Assembly: GCA_024760905.1 (NCBI GenBank)
Contig: CM045738.1
Coordinates: forward strand, 47,025,797 to 47,089,796
Reading direction: 5' to 3'
DNA: 64,000 nucleotides
Source: Plotosus lineatus
Taxonomy: Eukaryota > Chordata > Actinopteri > Siluriformes > Plotosidae
In this document: positions 1-13,040 of the stretch, piece after piece
Layout of the letters: each line of letters begins with the position of its first letter
Position numbering within the stretch: position 1 is the first letter of the stretch
Notes under the pieces: model-generated
Told to the model about the DNA's origin: nothing
Database searches by the model: none
What the model saw: only the letters and a program-made list of their open reading frames with translations
Position numbers and translations under genes: made by a program

Positions 1-399
1 TTCCAACCTCAGCATCCTACTACCAATATCCTCACTATCTCTCCTCTGTACATGTCCAAACCATCTCAATCTAGCCTCTCTGACTTTGTCACCAAAACCT
101 CCAACATGTGCTGTCCCTCTGATGTACTCATTCCTGAGCCTATCCATCCTCGTTACTCCCAAAGAGAACCTCAACATTTTCATTTCTGCTACCTCCATGT
201 CTCTAATGTCTTTTCCTCAGTGCCACTGTCTCTAAACCATACAACATTGCTGGCCTCAACACCGTCTTGTACACTTTTCCTTTCATTCTTTCTGATACCC
301 TCTTATCACACATCACACCAGACACTTCTCTCCAACCATTCCAACCTGCCTGCACATGCTTCTTCACCTCTTTTCCACACTCTCCACTGCTCTGGAGCC
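1..399 (-). mobile_element. RTE-like LINE, 3' part of reverse-transcriptase ORF (left piece of a split copy)
   Basis: Reverse complement of the C-terminal part of the LINE ORF. It carries the same wording as the copies at 52.2-55.4 kb and 28.3-31.5 kb, including the RWFGHVQR-type region. The last roughly 170 bases of the element lie outside the window. It stops at base 399 in mid-ORF, and the same LINE resumes at about 1823 exactly where this piece leaves off. The two are therefore one insertion broken by 400-1822. Confidence 0.85.
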
Positions 400-1822
400 A
401 CGGTATTCGAACATGATCCGTTCCAGACGGCTGTTTGGATTCCAATTTGTTCAGATTCCTAATTCACTTTTCCCATTAAAAATAATGTAAATGGTCTTAA
501 TCAGTTCCATTGTCTTTTGAACAGAAGTTAACAGTACCGTAACTCATACTATAGGTCTGCAAATTAAGTGAAAAAAGTATTGAATACAGTACACTATGTT
601 ATGGAGATGCAAAGTGAAGTGCTAAACTAACACACCTGATTCCATTTAATCATGGGCTACAAAGACTAGCAGTGCTTCTCCACATCTCTATTACAATGAC
701 TACGATTTCCTCATTTCATCTATGAATATGATTGCGCTTTATTGTTCACAGGGAAGGGACTAGCACACGGGCACTAGAGCACTAGAAAGATAGAAATCAA
801 ACTAAAACAGGAACTGGTGGAGCACGAGAGCCAGAGAGAACACGGGGAAGAGGGACAGTCTTCTATCACCAGGAGGAGCACTGCTAATCTTTATAGCCTG
901 TAATTAAATGGAACCAGGTGTGTTTCTTTAGCATTTCACCCCGGGTGTGGCAGCCACACCCCTCTCCAACACGCATTTCAATGCGCAACTCTTTTGTGAG
1001 AGACCATAAAAATACACTTTGCAGTTAAACCATAAGAACAATGAAGCTAGGAATTTTAACCTTTGTGGTGGTGAGCAGTTGACATACATAAATGTTGGAG
1101 AGGGAAAGAAGAGGAGGATTCCCTTCCATAACAGAGAGGGACAGAGGAAGCGGATTCCCTTCCATAACAGTTTCAGGTAAATCGGCCAAAGGTGTTTCTT
1201 TCTATTGGGACCACTTTGCATGGATGGCTCTTCTTCAGGATGTTCCTTTCTTTTCTTGAAGAACATTTCTTGTCGCTTGTTTCTGCCTTCTTTTCAAAAC
1301 CTTACGGAAGTGGCTCATGACTTCATAGTTAAAGGTGTTCACAGCGCTGCTAGCACTTTAGCTTAGCTTTAGCTTTAGCTGAGCAAACATACATACATAC
1401 ATCCTCTTTAGCTTCGTTTAGGCAGTTATTCCTACAAGCCGATCTGTGGGTTTTCTATTCGGTACTCTATATCGTATTTGCTGGTGGAGGTGGTATATGG
1501 CATAAGTGATTAGATAGCTTTGGTGCTTCAGTGATAGCTTTACTTTCATGAAGGTGATACGTACATAGTACTGTATCAACAACTTCCAAACTTCCCCAGG
1601 ACAGCTTCATTAGGGTGATACATAGTATCAACAACTTATGGACTTCCCCAGAACATACATAGTATCAACAACTTCCAAACTTCCGGAAGTCGCGCACTTT
1701 CCTCCCTCTCGGTCTCATTTTTTCTCGCACGATTCTCGAGTTCAACTTCTGGAAGATGGAAGAACGCACAGATTTATTAGGATTCCTATTTGTTTGGACT
1801 CTAGAGCGTTCGGATTCCATGG
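400..1822. mobile_element. 1.4-kb insertion inside the LINE, probable non-autonomous DNA transposon
   Basis: LINE sequence is continuous on either side, so this block inserted into it. Its ends are roughly inverted: the left end reads agccacggtattcgaac and the reverse complement of the right end reads agccatggaatccgaac (14 of 17 match). Farther in, the ends share imperfect TTTGGATTCC/ATAGGAATCC-like blocks. No transposase is recognisable. Family unknown; boundaries approximate by several bases. Confidence 0.5.
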
Positions 1823-1993
1823 CTGCAATGTACTTAAAATCCTCCACCTTCTTTATCTCTGCTCTTTTTAACCTCACAATTCCTCTCGGGTCCTTCTCAA
1901 TCACACACATGTATTTTGACTTACTGAGGCTAACCTTCTTTCCTGGAAGAATGAATCCGTGATACAGTCCCACCTCCACCTTGAACTCTTCAG

Positions 1994-2568
1994 TCACACT
2001 CTCGGCATCCTGTCATATGATTTCTCCAGATCCACAAAGGCACAATGCAGCTCCTTCTGACCTTCTCTGTACTTCTCTATTAACATCCTCAAAGCAAACA
2101 CTGCATCTATGGTGCTCTTTCTTGGCATTAAACCAAACTGTTGCTCACAAGTGCTGACGTCTGCCCTTAGTCTAGCTTCCACTATTCTTTCCCATAACTT
2201 CATCGTATGTCTCATCAACTTTAGCCCTCTGTAGTTGCCACAACTCTGCACGTCTCCCTTGTACTTAAAAATGGGCACCAGCACACTTCTCCTCCATTCC
2301 TTCAGCATCCTCTCACTCTCCAAAACCTTGTTGAATGTTCTTGTCAGAAAATCTACTGCTACCTCTCCGAGACACTCCATACCTCCACAGGTATGTTATC
2401 AGGACCAACTGCCTTTCCACTCTTCATCCTCTTCAATGCCCTCCTCACTTCATCCTTACTAATCTTTGCTACTTCCTGGTCCTCAAAGGACACCTCTTCT
2501 ACTCGTTTTTCTCTCTCATTTTCCTCATTCATCAGCTCTTCAAAGTACTCTTTCCATCTTCCCAGCAC
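1994..2568 (-). pseudogene. LINE reverse-transcriptase fragment (motifs 0-A)
   Basis: Two overlapping minus-strand open pieces (2359-2568 and 1994-2380) together encode the start of the RT domain. They contain GPDNIPVEVW, a WRRSVLVPIF block, NYRGLKL, QFGLMPRKSTIDAVF and FVDLEKSYD (motif A). A frameshift separates them. Motif B and the FADD motif C are lost in the deletion to the left, so it is dead. Confidence 0.8.
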
Positions 2569-2622
2569 ACTTCTGTCATCAGTCTATACATTTTCTTCTC
2601 TGTCCTTTATCACTCTAACTTG

Positions 2623-3799
2623 CTACATGTCCTTCCCATCTCTATTTCTCTGCTCTGCCAAACTGTATAGATCATTTTCTCCCTCCTTACTGTCCAACCT
2701 AGCATACAAGTCATCGTACGCCCTCTGTTTGGCCTTTGATACCGCTACCTTCACCTTCTGCTGCATCTCCCTGTACTCCTGTTTACTCTCTTTGGTCCTC
2801 TCAATGTCCCACTTCTTCTTAGCTAACCTCTTTCTTTGTACACACTCCTGCACTTCCTCATTCCACCACCAAGTCTCCTTATCTACTTTCCTTCCAGAGG
2901 ACACACCAAGTACTCTCCTACCTGTCTCCCTGATCACATTTGCTGTGGTTGTCCAGTCATCTGGAAGCACTTCCTGACCACCCAAAGCTTGTTTCAACTC
3001 CTCCTTGAAGACAACACGACACTCTTCCTCTTTCAGCTTCCACCACTTTGGTTCTGCTCTGCCTTTGCCTTCTTCACCTTCTTCACCATCAGCATCATCC
3101 TACACACCACCATCCTATGCCATTTGGCAACACTCTCACCCACTACTACATTGCAGTCACTGACTTCCTTTGAATTGCATTGTCTAAACAAGATGTAATC
3201 CACCCGTGTGCTCCTATTTCTGCTTTTATAAGTCACCCTATGCTCCTGTCCTGTATTCTCCACATCCATTTCCATCCTTTTTGCAAAATCTATCAACATC
3301 TGTCCTTCTGTGTTCCTGTCCTGGATACCAAACCTGCCCATCACTTCCTCATCCCCTCTGTTTCATGCACCAACATGTCCATTGAAGTCTGCCCCAATGA
3401 CCACTCTTTCACCTCTGGGGGTACTCTGCATCACTTCATCTAACTCTCCTCTTTTAGCTCACATCCTGCTTGTGGGACATAAGCACTAACAACATTGAAC
3501 ATCACGCCTTCAATTTCTAACTTGAGGCTCATCACTCTGTCTGACACTCTTTTCACTTCTAGAACATTCCTGACAAACTCCTCCTTCAAGATGACTCCTA
3601 CTCCATTTCTCTTCCCATCCACATCGTGATAAAACAGTTTAAACCCTGCTCCTAAGTTTCTAGCCTCGCTACCTTTCCACCTGGTCTCCTGAACATACAG
3701 TATGTCCACCTTCGTCCTCTGCACCATGTCAGCCAGCTCTCGACCTTTTCCTGTCATAGTCCCAACATTTAAAGTCCCTACTCTCAGTCCTAGACTCAT
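2623..3799 (-). pseudogene. LINE AP-endonuclease and linker, frameshifted
   Basis: Three minus-strand open pieces (3440-3799, 3033-3344, 2623-2997) encode the N-terminal apurinic-endonuclease-like domain and the linker to RT. Visible endonuclease signatures are VGTLNVGTM, QETRWKG, VVSAYVPQAG, RVDYIL and the KWHRMV histidine. The linker carries KETWWWNEEVQECVQRKR. Frameshifts divide the pieces. This domain nicks target DNA in the family. Confidence 0.8.
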
Positions 3800-4087
3800 G
3801 TCTTTCCTCTTCTCTCTCTGCCTATGTACATGCCTCCCACCTGTCCTTCAACCAATAGTAGTCCAGTTTCCACCAGCACCCTGTTGGTTAAGAGCACTAA
3901 TGGCGGTCGTTCTTAACCCGGGCCTCGACCGATCCGGTATGGAGGTAATATTAATGCTTCGCATAATAAATCTGGCACAGGTTTTACATCAGATGCCATC
4001 CTGACACAACTCTCTGCATTTATCCGGGCTTAGGACCGGCATGATAGAGAACACTGGCTTGTGCTTCCCCCCTTACGGCTGCATTGA

Positions 4088-4169
4088 GTATGACCCACTA
4101 TGATCCAGGATAATACTGATTAAGTATGAAATGTGAGATACTGAGATACTGATATATTTGGAAAGAGAA
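4088..4169. other. Short unassigned spacer
   Basis: No coding, RNA or repeat signature was recognised between the LINE 5' end and the next SINE fragment. Confidence 0.5.
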
Positions 4170-4357
4170 TTCACAGCAAGAAGGTCATGGGTTCAATTCT
4201 AAGCTTGGGTGTTTCTGTGTGATGTTTGCATGTGCTGCCCATGCTTGTGTGTTTCCTCCTTGTTCTCCGGTTTCCTCCCACACTACAAAAAACATGCACA
4301 GTGGGTTAATTGGTTGTTCCAAATCGCCCCTAGGTGTGAGTGCGAGTATGCATGAAT
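4170..4357 (+). mobile_element. SINE-B fragment (tRNA-headed SINE, middle part)
   Basis: Starts at the cacagcaagaaggtc block that follows the tRNA-like head in other copies. It continues through the catgttctcc / gtttcctcccacac / aaaacatgcacag blocks to the cccctaggtgtgagtg block. The head and the 3' tail are missing. Diverged from the better copies at 7853-8225 and 59942-60290. Confidence 0.75.
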
Positions 4358-4553
4358 CAGAAAAAAAATAATTACAGGTACAGAACCAGGCTCTGAAGGT
4401 CCGCATCTGGACCTCCTGAACATCCAAACACTAAATGAATCTGACGCTCCACCAATCAGCACCATCATACTCACATCTTCCTAGCAACAGATGAGTTCTA
4501 TTTACACTGGGTCATGCCTATTGTGAGGCTTCTCATTGGATTAGTTATATGAT

Positions 4554-4570
4554 GGGGGGGGGGGGGGGGG
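4554..4570. repeat. Poly-G tract
   Basis: About 17 consecutive G residues after ...gat. Mononucleotide repeat; the length is likely unreliable in any assembly. Confidence 0.9.
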
Positions 4571-4899
4571 TTTGTTCTGGAATTCCGTAAGTATGGAGAA
4601 GGTTCTGGTTTTGAATCTGGATAATAAGGAAACATCATGAGCAACCACAAAAACCCTCTAAAATCAGTAGAGTAAGTGGGAATTTCTATTGTTTTACAAC
4701 AACGTGGTACAACGCAGGTGTTTTATCATGGAATCATTGTGTTTATGGATGTTCTCAGTTGGTTATGTGGACAATTTTGCTTTGATTTTTAATGATATCA
4801 TAGTTCCGTCCTGATCCGTCATTTTAAACAGCTTTAGTTTTTATTCAAAACCTTGCGATTTAATCTTAATCAGTAATATTATGCTGGAGCGGGTCTCAT

Positions 4900-5085
4900 A
4901 CCTACAAGCACACAGAGGGGCAAGTTACCGTCACTAAGCCACATCCGAGCACGGTTTTGGACGCCTGAAAAAACTGGGGAACCCAGATGAAACCCGCACG
5001 AACATGTGAGAAACAGATGAAACTCCAGACCAAAACTAACCTGCATTTAGACGGACTCAAACCGCCTTGATGCCGGTGACACATG
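4900..5085 (-). mobile_element. Possible decayed SINE-B fragment, antisense
   Basis: Bases 4955-5020 resemble the antisense SINE-B body (ttttggac..., aacccagatgaaaccc..., cacgaacatgtg). Head and tail cannot be delimited. Weak similarity. Confidence 0.35.
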
Positions 5086-5220
5086 GGTAATTTGCAGCTA
5101 TGATTTTCCACACAACACTGTATCACACTTGCACGTTTTTTTTTTTTTTTTTAAATACTGAACCTGTCGCTGCACGGAAAATCATGTGTGATGACAGCTT
5201 ACAAGGGGATCAATTTTTCA

Positions 5221-5385
5221 CACAACATTGGTTCGAGTCCCAGACATTTCTGCGTGGCATTATTACATTCCCCTCAGGCTTTTGTTGGTTCCCTCTGGGC
5301 ACTCAGGTTTCTTCCTATAGTACAATGGCATGCATGTTAGGTTAATTGTCTATTCCAAATTTCCCCAGGTATGATTATGAGACGT

Positions 5386-5431
<46 letters not shown>

Positions 5432-5500
5432 CTGTAATAAATTGACGAGCTATTTACGGTGTACCTTGCCTTTTCACCAGAGTCGGCTGAGATAGGCTCT
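5221..5500 (+). mobile_element. Diverged SINE-B copy with internal (GT)n
   Basis: It runs in the SINE-B order: ggttcgagtccc, ctgggcactcaggtttcttcc, a gcatgttaggttaattg block, a cccaggtatgattatgag block, then a (GT)n tract. It ends with the L2-like tail gtgtaccttgcc...agtcggctgagataggct. The microsatellite has grown at the variable position between body and tail. Confidence 0.7.
5389..5427. repeat. (GT)n microsatellite
   Basis: About 19 GT units, inside the SINE-B copy. Confidence 0.95.
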
Positions 5501-5504
5501 ATAT

Positions 5505-6083
<579 letters not shown>

Positions 6084-6089
6084 TGCTAT

Positions 6090-6272
6090 ATACAAGGCAG
6101 CATTTACATTTACATCCAGAACGACTTACAACTATTTTTTTTATACAACTGACCAATTGAAGGTTGAGGGCCTTGCTCAAGGGCCCAACAGTGGTGATAG
6201 TGGGGACTGAACCACTGACCTTTGGATTAACAACCCATTGCCTTATCCACTGAGCCACTACTTCCAAGTGAT
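6090..6272 (-). mobile_element. Fish SINE-like repeat (family D), antisense
   Basis: Contains atttacatccagaacgactta, the gggccttgctcaagggccc block and, at the right end, an antisense tRNA-like B box within ggactgaaccactgacc, followed by ttatccactgagccact. This wording is typical of a widespread fish interspersed repeat; the exact family name is not asserted. Confidence 0.65.
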
Positions 6273-7304
6273 GTAACATGGAAAGGCAGACATGTAATGT
6301 GAGTGAGAGAAAAAGAAATATAAATAGATATTTATTCTCTAACAATCGCTGCCAGCTCACAGTTTTGATTACAGCCTGGTCTGGTGCTGCTCGACAACCC
6401 ATGATTGTGTCCGACTGGCATCTTTTCCTCTCTTTGTCCTGCTCATTGTACATTTCAGCTCCACTTACGTATTACAGCCCTAACAGCAAAATGAACTGTC
6501 CTTCCCCATCCAGGCTGGCTGAAGGAGGCCTCTGACGAGTTCTGTTATTCATGACAGCATGAACGATTTTTTATTTTCTCCCTTTCTTCTTTTCTTTCAG
6601 AATGTCTGAGTAGAGCTCTTCCGAATGACTGATGAAAGAGTTTTGTCTCTTTTTTAAAAAAAAATTTCGAAATAATATAAAAATCACCAAGGCTCAGCGC
6701 AGAGAAGACAAGGTCACCGTTCGTCCAACCTTCTCTCTTCTGACGGAACATTCATAAAACATCTAAGTGAGAGTTTTTGGCAGGATCGGTTTGAATTTGT
6801 CCTCTTGTGATCAGTTATGCAGGGGAAAGTTAGATCCTAGAGGGAATAGGTATAAATAAGGTATTAATCAAAAGTATTCACTGTTTGACCTTGAACATGG
6901 AACAGTGGTATCCCAGGACAATCACAGGACAGTCCCAGGATGACCCCATGATTATCTCAGGCCCATCCCATACAAGGATTCATCTTTAAAGCCTCGGCTC
7001 TCTCATTATGATTATACACGTTAGTTAATTGCCTGGCTTCAGAGTGGTCCGTGGTTAAGTCTCTGTTCAGTATGGCATTGGTTCAAGTACCAGTACCATC
7101 CTGTTGGCAAGCTGTCATAGGAGGATTCTACTGTGCTGGAATGAAAATATGTCAGATAAATGTTTTTTTCTTTTTAAATGAGCATCTCATCCTCATTTAT
7201 AATAAGATCCTCCAGGACCTGGAACATTTCACCCACAGAGCTTTACATACAGCTTTTAGTTTTGATCAGAAAAAAAAAATACCTTAACAGGATGCTGCGG
7301 TCAA
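6273..7304. other. Unassigned, no recognisable gene or repeat family
   Basis: About 1 kb of AT-rich sequence with short A/T runs. No extended open frame with coding character was seen. A weak SINE-like passage at 7030-7150 (ggttcaagtaccagtacc) is too decayed to assign. Confidence 0.5.
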
Positions 7305-7484
7305 CTTTTATTCATTCATTCATTTTCTAAACCGGTTAATCCGACTTCCGGTCGTAGGGAGGCTTGCGCACAACTCAGCTGACTCTTGGTTAAGGCCAAA
7401 TACACCCTGGACAGCTCACAGGCCATCACAGGTCAAACACACTCCCATTCACTCCTCGGTGCAATTTGGAAGTGGTGGCTTAGT
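7305..7484 (-). mobile_element. SINE-B / L2-like 3' tail, antisense
   Basis: Begins with ttcattcattcattttctaaacc (inverted GAAT tail). It continues through the ggtcgtagggaggct, cacaactcagctgactc and acaccctggacagctc blocks, which are the L2-like tail, then a short part of the body. Confidence 0.8.
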
Positions 7485-7590
7485 AGACATGGCAATAGGT
7501 CCCTGAAGGTCAGCGGATCAATCCCCCACTATCACCACTGTTGGGCCCTTGAGCAAGAAACTTAACCCCCAATTGCTTCCCAGTGGGCAG
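7485..7590 (+). mobile_element. Family-D fish repeat fragment
   Basis: A gtggtggcttagtagaca head and gatcaatccc B-box-like segment precede ccactgttgggcccttgagcaagaaacttaac. This is the same repeat as 6090-6272 in opposite orientation. It directly abuts the SINE-B tail. Confidence 0.6.
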
Positions 7591-7852
7591 GAAGGTTCTC
7601 AAGGTGACTCACAAGGATGAATTTCTAACACATATCGCGCCACGAGATATTCAGTGTTTCAAGCAGTCGAGAAGTTCAACAACCATTCGATTATTTCTAT
7701 ACACACATCAGTCTTATTTATTTACTTCCAGGTGTAAACGTTTTACTATTTCACTTCAAGGTTCAGTTTATATCTGAGTCAAGATACAGAAAATAATATT
7801 TACAGAACAAACAGGTGAGAGCAGAGCACATCATGAACATCTCAGCTTTGCA

Positions 7853-8225
7853 TTCATTCATTCATTCATTCATTTTCTGAACCACTTAATCCTAATTAGG
7901 GTCACGCGGAGGCTGGCGCCCATCTCAGCTGACTCTGATAGGAAGTAGGGTACACCCTGGACAGCTCTCCACGCAATCGCGAGGCTGACACTCACTTGAC
8001 CATTCATGCACGCACACTCACACTCAGGGGCGATTTGGAGCAGCCAAGTAGCCGACTGTGCATGTTTTTGGACTGAGGGAGGAAACTGGAGTACCAGGAG
8101 GAAACCCAAGCAAGCACGGGGAGAACATGCAAACTCCACATAGAAACACCCAGGCTGGGAATCGAACCCAGGACCTTCTTGCTGTGAGACGGACGTTCCG
8201 ATCACTACACTGCTGCGCTGCCCCA
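7853..8225 (-). mobile_element. SINE-B, near full length, antisense
   Basis: One of the two best SINE-B copies. Read on the minus strand it has a tRNA-like head with a ggttcgattccc B box, then the cctgggtgtttct, gcatgttctccccgtgctt, aaaaacatgcacag and tgagtgtgagtgtgc body blocks. It ends with the L2-like tail and (GAAT)n. Head-proximal blocks match RNA polymerase III internal promoters, which would drive transcription of the family. Confidence 0.88.
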
Positions 8226-8284
8226 TCCATTATTTTATTTATTCACTTGTTTATTTATTAATTTGTGCATTTATTAATTTTTAT

Positions 8285-8425
8285 TTGTTTATTCATTCTT
8301 TTATTCATTTAGTTGTGAAAGCATTTTATCCTTCTAGGGTCGCAGGGAGGCTTAGAGCCTTTCTCAGCCAACTATGGGAGAAGGCAGGGTACACCTTAAG
8401 CAGCTCACCAGTTCCTCACATCTCC

Positions 8426-8466
<41 letters not shown>

Positions 8467-8478
8467 ACACATCTGGAG
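8285..8478 (-). mobile_element. SINE-B tail with (AC)n, antisense
   Basis: A TTCATT-rich start, then gggtcgcagggaggctt, the cagccaactatgggagaagg block and gggtacaccttaagcagctc. These form the L2-like tail. An (AC)n tract replaces the body. Confidence 0.75.
8426..8472. repeat. (AC)n microsatellite
   Basis: About 20 AC units with one AT interruption, within a SINE-B remnant. Confidence 0.95.
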
Positions 8479-8989
8479 TAATTTCTCCGCCCACCTCTCG
8501 AGTATAGCAAGTATAACTGGTTTAAAGTTGACCTGGTTGAACTCGGGGTTGAGGAGGTCATCCGTGCATTCGGAGAAGAGGTTTAGAGTTGAAGGGGTAT
8601 TTTCTGGAAGGTCGATCAAATGCAACAAAACCCTGAACAAAGAATTTCAAAGTCCTGACATACATGTCCCTGTGTTTGTTACTATGGAAACAATAATATA
8701 TTATCATGAGCCCTCTGAGATGCATTAACAGTGTAATAATTGAAACTGCAGGATTTTTATTGTTATTTATTTTTATATAATGAAAATAAAAGTGAGGTAC
8801 ACAAGGACATGACGTGCTCATATCACGTTCACTGATCTCGTAAACATCGCTATGGTTATGGCTCAAAGTGTAAAAATCAATATTACTGCCCTGCGCTCCT
8901 GTTCATCACAATTACATGTGATTCCTCTTCATCAGGCGAAAAACATCATCAACCGTCTCCTACAGCAAGAACATCGAGTACCTCAGGCA

Positions 8990-9090
8990 CAGAGTGAAAA
9001 ATACAAGCACATGCAAACACCCTCACTGGGCCCAGGCCTCGAATCCTGGACCTTCAGATCCGTGAGGAGGATGTGCCTGTTGGGTCATTC
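8990..9090 (-). mobile_element. SINE-B head fragment, antisense
   Basis: caagcacatgcaaacaccctcactgggcccagg followed by a cgaatcctggacctt B-box region. Only the head and first body block remain. Confidence 0.6.
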
Positions 9091-9263
9091 AGAAATCTTT
9101 ACTGATCAGATTTCCAGAGTAAAGATGATTACTTTTTTTTTTTTAGATTTATATTTCAGTGTTGTTGAGCTTGTAGTCCCTGAGCGAGCAGTACATCTCC
9201 GTGCGCAGGTACTTCAGGGGTGATTATAAATAATTATATAATGTATGATTTGTCACATATACA

Positions 9264-9267
<4 letters not shown>

Positions 9268-9307
<40 letters not shown>
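9268..9307. repeat. (TA)n microsatellite
   Basis: About 19 TA units. Confidence 0.95.
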
Positions 9308-9309
<2 letters not shown>

Positions 9310-9584
9310 ATCCCGGTGTACTTGAGTTCCAGTAACATCCTCAGGCAAAAACTACTTCATCCCAAGGACAAAACACCCAGGGACAAACTGAACATTATTG
9401 TGTACGCTGTGTACTGCAGTGAGGAGTGCTGAGACCAAACAGTCTACCCCCAGGCTCAGGGCACAACATCAAAAAGCAACATCATCAGGACAACACTTGG
9501 CCATACATCTGCACTGAGAGTTGAGGTTCAGTAAAGATTCCTGAATGACCCAACAGATAAACTTTGGTATCATCGGTTTAAAAA

Positions 9585-9880
9585 CTCAGGATGGCACGTC
9601 CACCTCACAGCAAGAAGGTCCTGGGTTCGAGTCCTGCACTCAGTGAGGGCCTTTCTGTGAAGAATCTACACATTGTACTGGCTTGGGTTTCCATTGGCTA
9701 CTCCTGGTTTCATTCTACAGTCTAAAGATGTATACATCAGGCTAACTGGCTGTTCCATATTGCCTGCAGGTGTGAGTGTGAATAGGTGTTTGTGGGGATG
9801 TGTGGCTCTGCGATGGTCTGGTGAGTTGTTCAGTGTTTACCTTCCCTGGAGTCAGCTCAGGAACCCTGGGACCTAAGTAG
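9585..9880 (+). mobile_element. SINE-B copy, sense, diverged
   Basis: A head remnant gtccacctcacagcaagaagg, B box ggttcgagtcc, a ggcttgggtttcc block, attctacagtctaaagatg, gcaggtgtgagtgtgaatagg, then the tail gcgatggtctggtgagttgttcagtgtttac. The order equals the consensus of the family in this window. Confidence 0.8.
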
Positions 9881-10544
9881 AACTAAACGTTTTTTGATTG
9901 CTTGTTTGTTTTTTCTACATTTTCTCACACCCATCAAGTATTGGCTTCCCTATCACTTGACCGCGACCAACCAGGGAGGAGCAAAAGCATGCACATGCCC
10001 CCTCTGTGACATGCAACGCTAGCCACCCGCCTCTTTTTGAACTGTGGCGCGTGTGTATTTGGGGGCGTTCTTACACACTCGGAGGGAAAGTGCAATCCGC
10101 CCATGATCGGCTGGCGATCACTGTGAGTGACAGGTAAGTGTTAATGTACGCAATCCCTCCCTTCCTCCCGTGAGAGCTTGGCCAATTATCTCCCATGGTC
10201 TCCCAGTCACGGAAGGCTGTGGCATTAACCCTGATTCAAACTTGCGATCTCAGGATTAATAGTCATACACCTTATCAATGTGCCACTCGGGAGCCGGATT
10301 AAATGGTTACTTTGAGTATACTAAGCTTCACGAGTGGCACTGAAGACAAATAATTTGAGAAGGGAGGAGACTGAAGTCGAACTGGAGCTGCCATCATTAA
10401 ACAGCGGTGCTGATTTAGGGCACCAAGTTTCATAAACCTATAACGAGAAGATCTCACATAACCGGTGGTGAGATCTGTGTCTGGGATTACCATGACTATT
10501 TGGGTTGATATCGGGGGCAGTCTCATCCAATGATATGGACAGCT
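9881..10544. other. Unassigned
   Basis: Mostly unique-looking sequence. Bases 10120-10300 resemble a decayed tRNA-headed repeat (tcaaacttgcgatctcagg...), but no boundaries can be set. Confidence 0.4.
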
Positions 10545-10806
10545 CACCATGTCATCGTAAGGACAACACTCCCACAACCATTCATACACCCACTCACACC
10601 TAGGGGTGGCAAGAACACACAATTAACCTACTGCACATGTTTTTGGACTGTGGGAAGAAACCGGAGTATCTGGAGGAAACCCACGCAAGCGTCACAAGCA
10701 CAGGGAGAACATACAAACCCCAAACAGAAATGCCCAGGTTGGGAATCAAACCCAGGACCTTCTTGCTGTGAGGCAGATGTGTAAACCACTACGGCACCGT
10801 GCCGCC
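10545..10806 (-). mobile_element. SINE-B copy, antisense
   Basis: A cactcacacctaggggtgg block, cacatgtttttggactgtggg, gaggaaacccacgcaagcg, catacaaaccccaaacag and aaacccaggaccttcttgc, ending at a tRNA-like head (accactacggcaccgtgccgcc). The tail beyond the body is missing. Confidence 0.85.
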
Positions 10807-11038
10807 ATTCAACCTGGGCATTTCTGTGCTCAATACTTTTTGGAAGAGCAAATAACAAAAAAAAAAGGACAGGACAAAGACTTTCTATTGAAACTCCATT
10901 TATCACTACAGATCTGTTTCGAGGGGTGGTGAAACCATCCTCTCTCTTCAGGTGATTATAGAAGAAGGTGATTCTTCTATATTATGATTATATATCACTA
11001 AATAGAAATAAATCACTATATTGTGATTATAGAAGAAG

Positions 11039-12108
<1,070 letters not shown>

Positions 12109-13040
12109 TGGTGCGTCCTCTGGAAGGACAGTAGATAAGGAGACTTGGTGGTGGAATGAGGAAGTGCAGGAGTGTGTACAAAAGAAGAGGTTAGCTAAGA
12201 AGAAATGGGACATTGAGAGGACCAAAGAGAGTAAACAGCAGTGTCAAAGGCCAAACAGAGGGTGTATGATGACTTGTATGCTAGGTTGGACAGTAAGGAG
12301 GGAGAAAATGATTTATACAGGTTGGCTCAGCAGAGAAATAGAGATGGGAAGGACATGCAGCGAGTAGGAGTGATTAAGGACAGGGTGGGAAATGTATTGA
12401 CTGATGACAGAGGTGTGCTGGGAAGATGGAGAGAGTACTTTGAAGAGCTGAAGAATGAGGAAAATGAGAAAGAGAAGAGTAGAAGACCTTACTGTTGAGG
12501 ACACTGTTGAGGGTAAAGTGAGGAGGGCATTGAAGAGGGTGAAGAATGGAAAGGCAGTTGGTCCTGATGACATACAGGTGAAGGTAGCAGTAAATTTTCT
12601 GACAAGAACAATCAACAAGGTCTTAGCGAATGAGCGGATGCTGGAGGAATGGAGGAGAAGTGTGATGGTGCCATTTTTAAGAACAAGGGAGATGTGCAGA
12701 GTTGCGGCAACTACTGAGGGATAAAATTGATGAGCCATACAATGAAGTTATGGGAAAGAATAGTGGAAGCTAGACTAAGGGCAGAGGTCAGCATTTGAGA
12801 ACAACAGTTTGGTTTCATGCCAAGAAAGAGCACCACAGATGCAGTGTTTGCTTTGAGGATGTTAATAGAGAAGTACAGAGAAGGTCAGATGGAGCTGCAT
12901 TGTGCCTTTGTGGATCTGGAGAAAGCATATGACAGGGCGCCGAGAAAGGAACTGTGGTATTGCATGAGGAAGTCCTGAGTGGCAGAGAAGTATGTTAGAG
13001 TGGTGCAGGACATGTATGAGAGATGTAAGAAGGTGGTGAG

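Larger units (their letters stand above)
1823..4087 (-). mobile_element. RTE-like LINE, endonuclease plus RT, internally deleted (right piece of split copy)
   Basis: Minus-strand LINE running from the RT C-terminal region back to the 5' leader, which ends near the cttacggctgcatt motif at about 4087. Compared with the copy at 52.2-55.4 kb, it lacks about 240 bases around the FADD region (near 1954) and about 120 bases between the HQGSAL-type region and the FVDLEK motif (near 2006). Several frameshifts and stops are present, so it cannot encode an active protein. The 5' leader (3900-4087) is retained. Confidence 0.88.

Noticed and set aside
1330..1410. ctttagcttagctttagcttt as a telomere-like or regulatory repeat
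   Set aside because: Only a few imperfect units within the 1.4-kb insertion; no support for telomeric or regulatory function.
1665..1997. 110-codon minus frame as an independent gene
   Set aside because: It mixes LINE RT codons with the insertion end and crosses two LINE deletions; it is debris of the split LINE.
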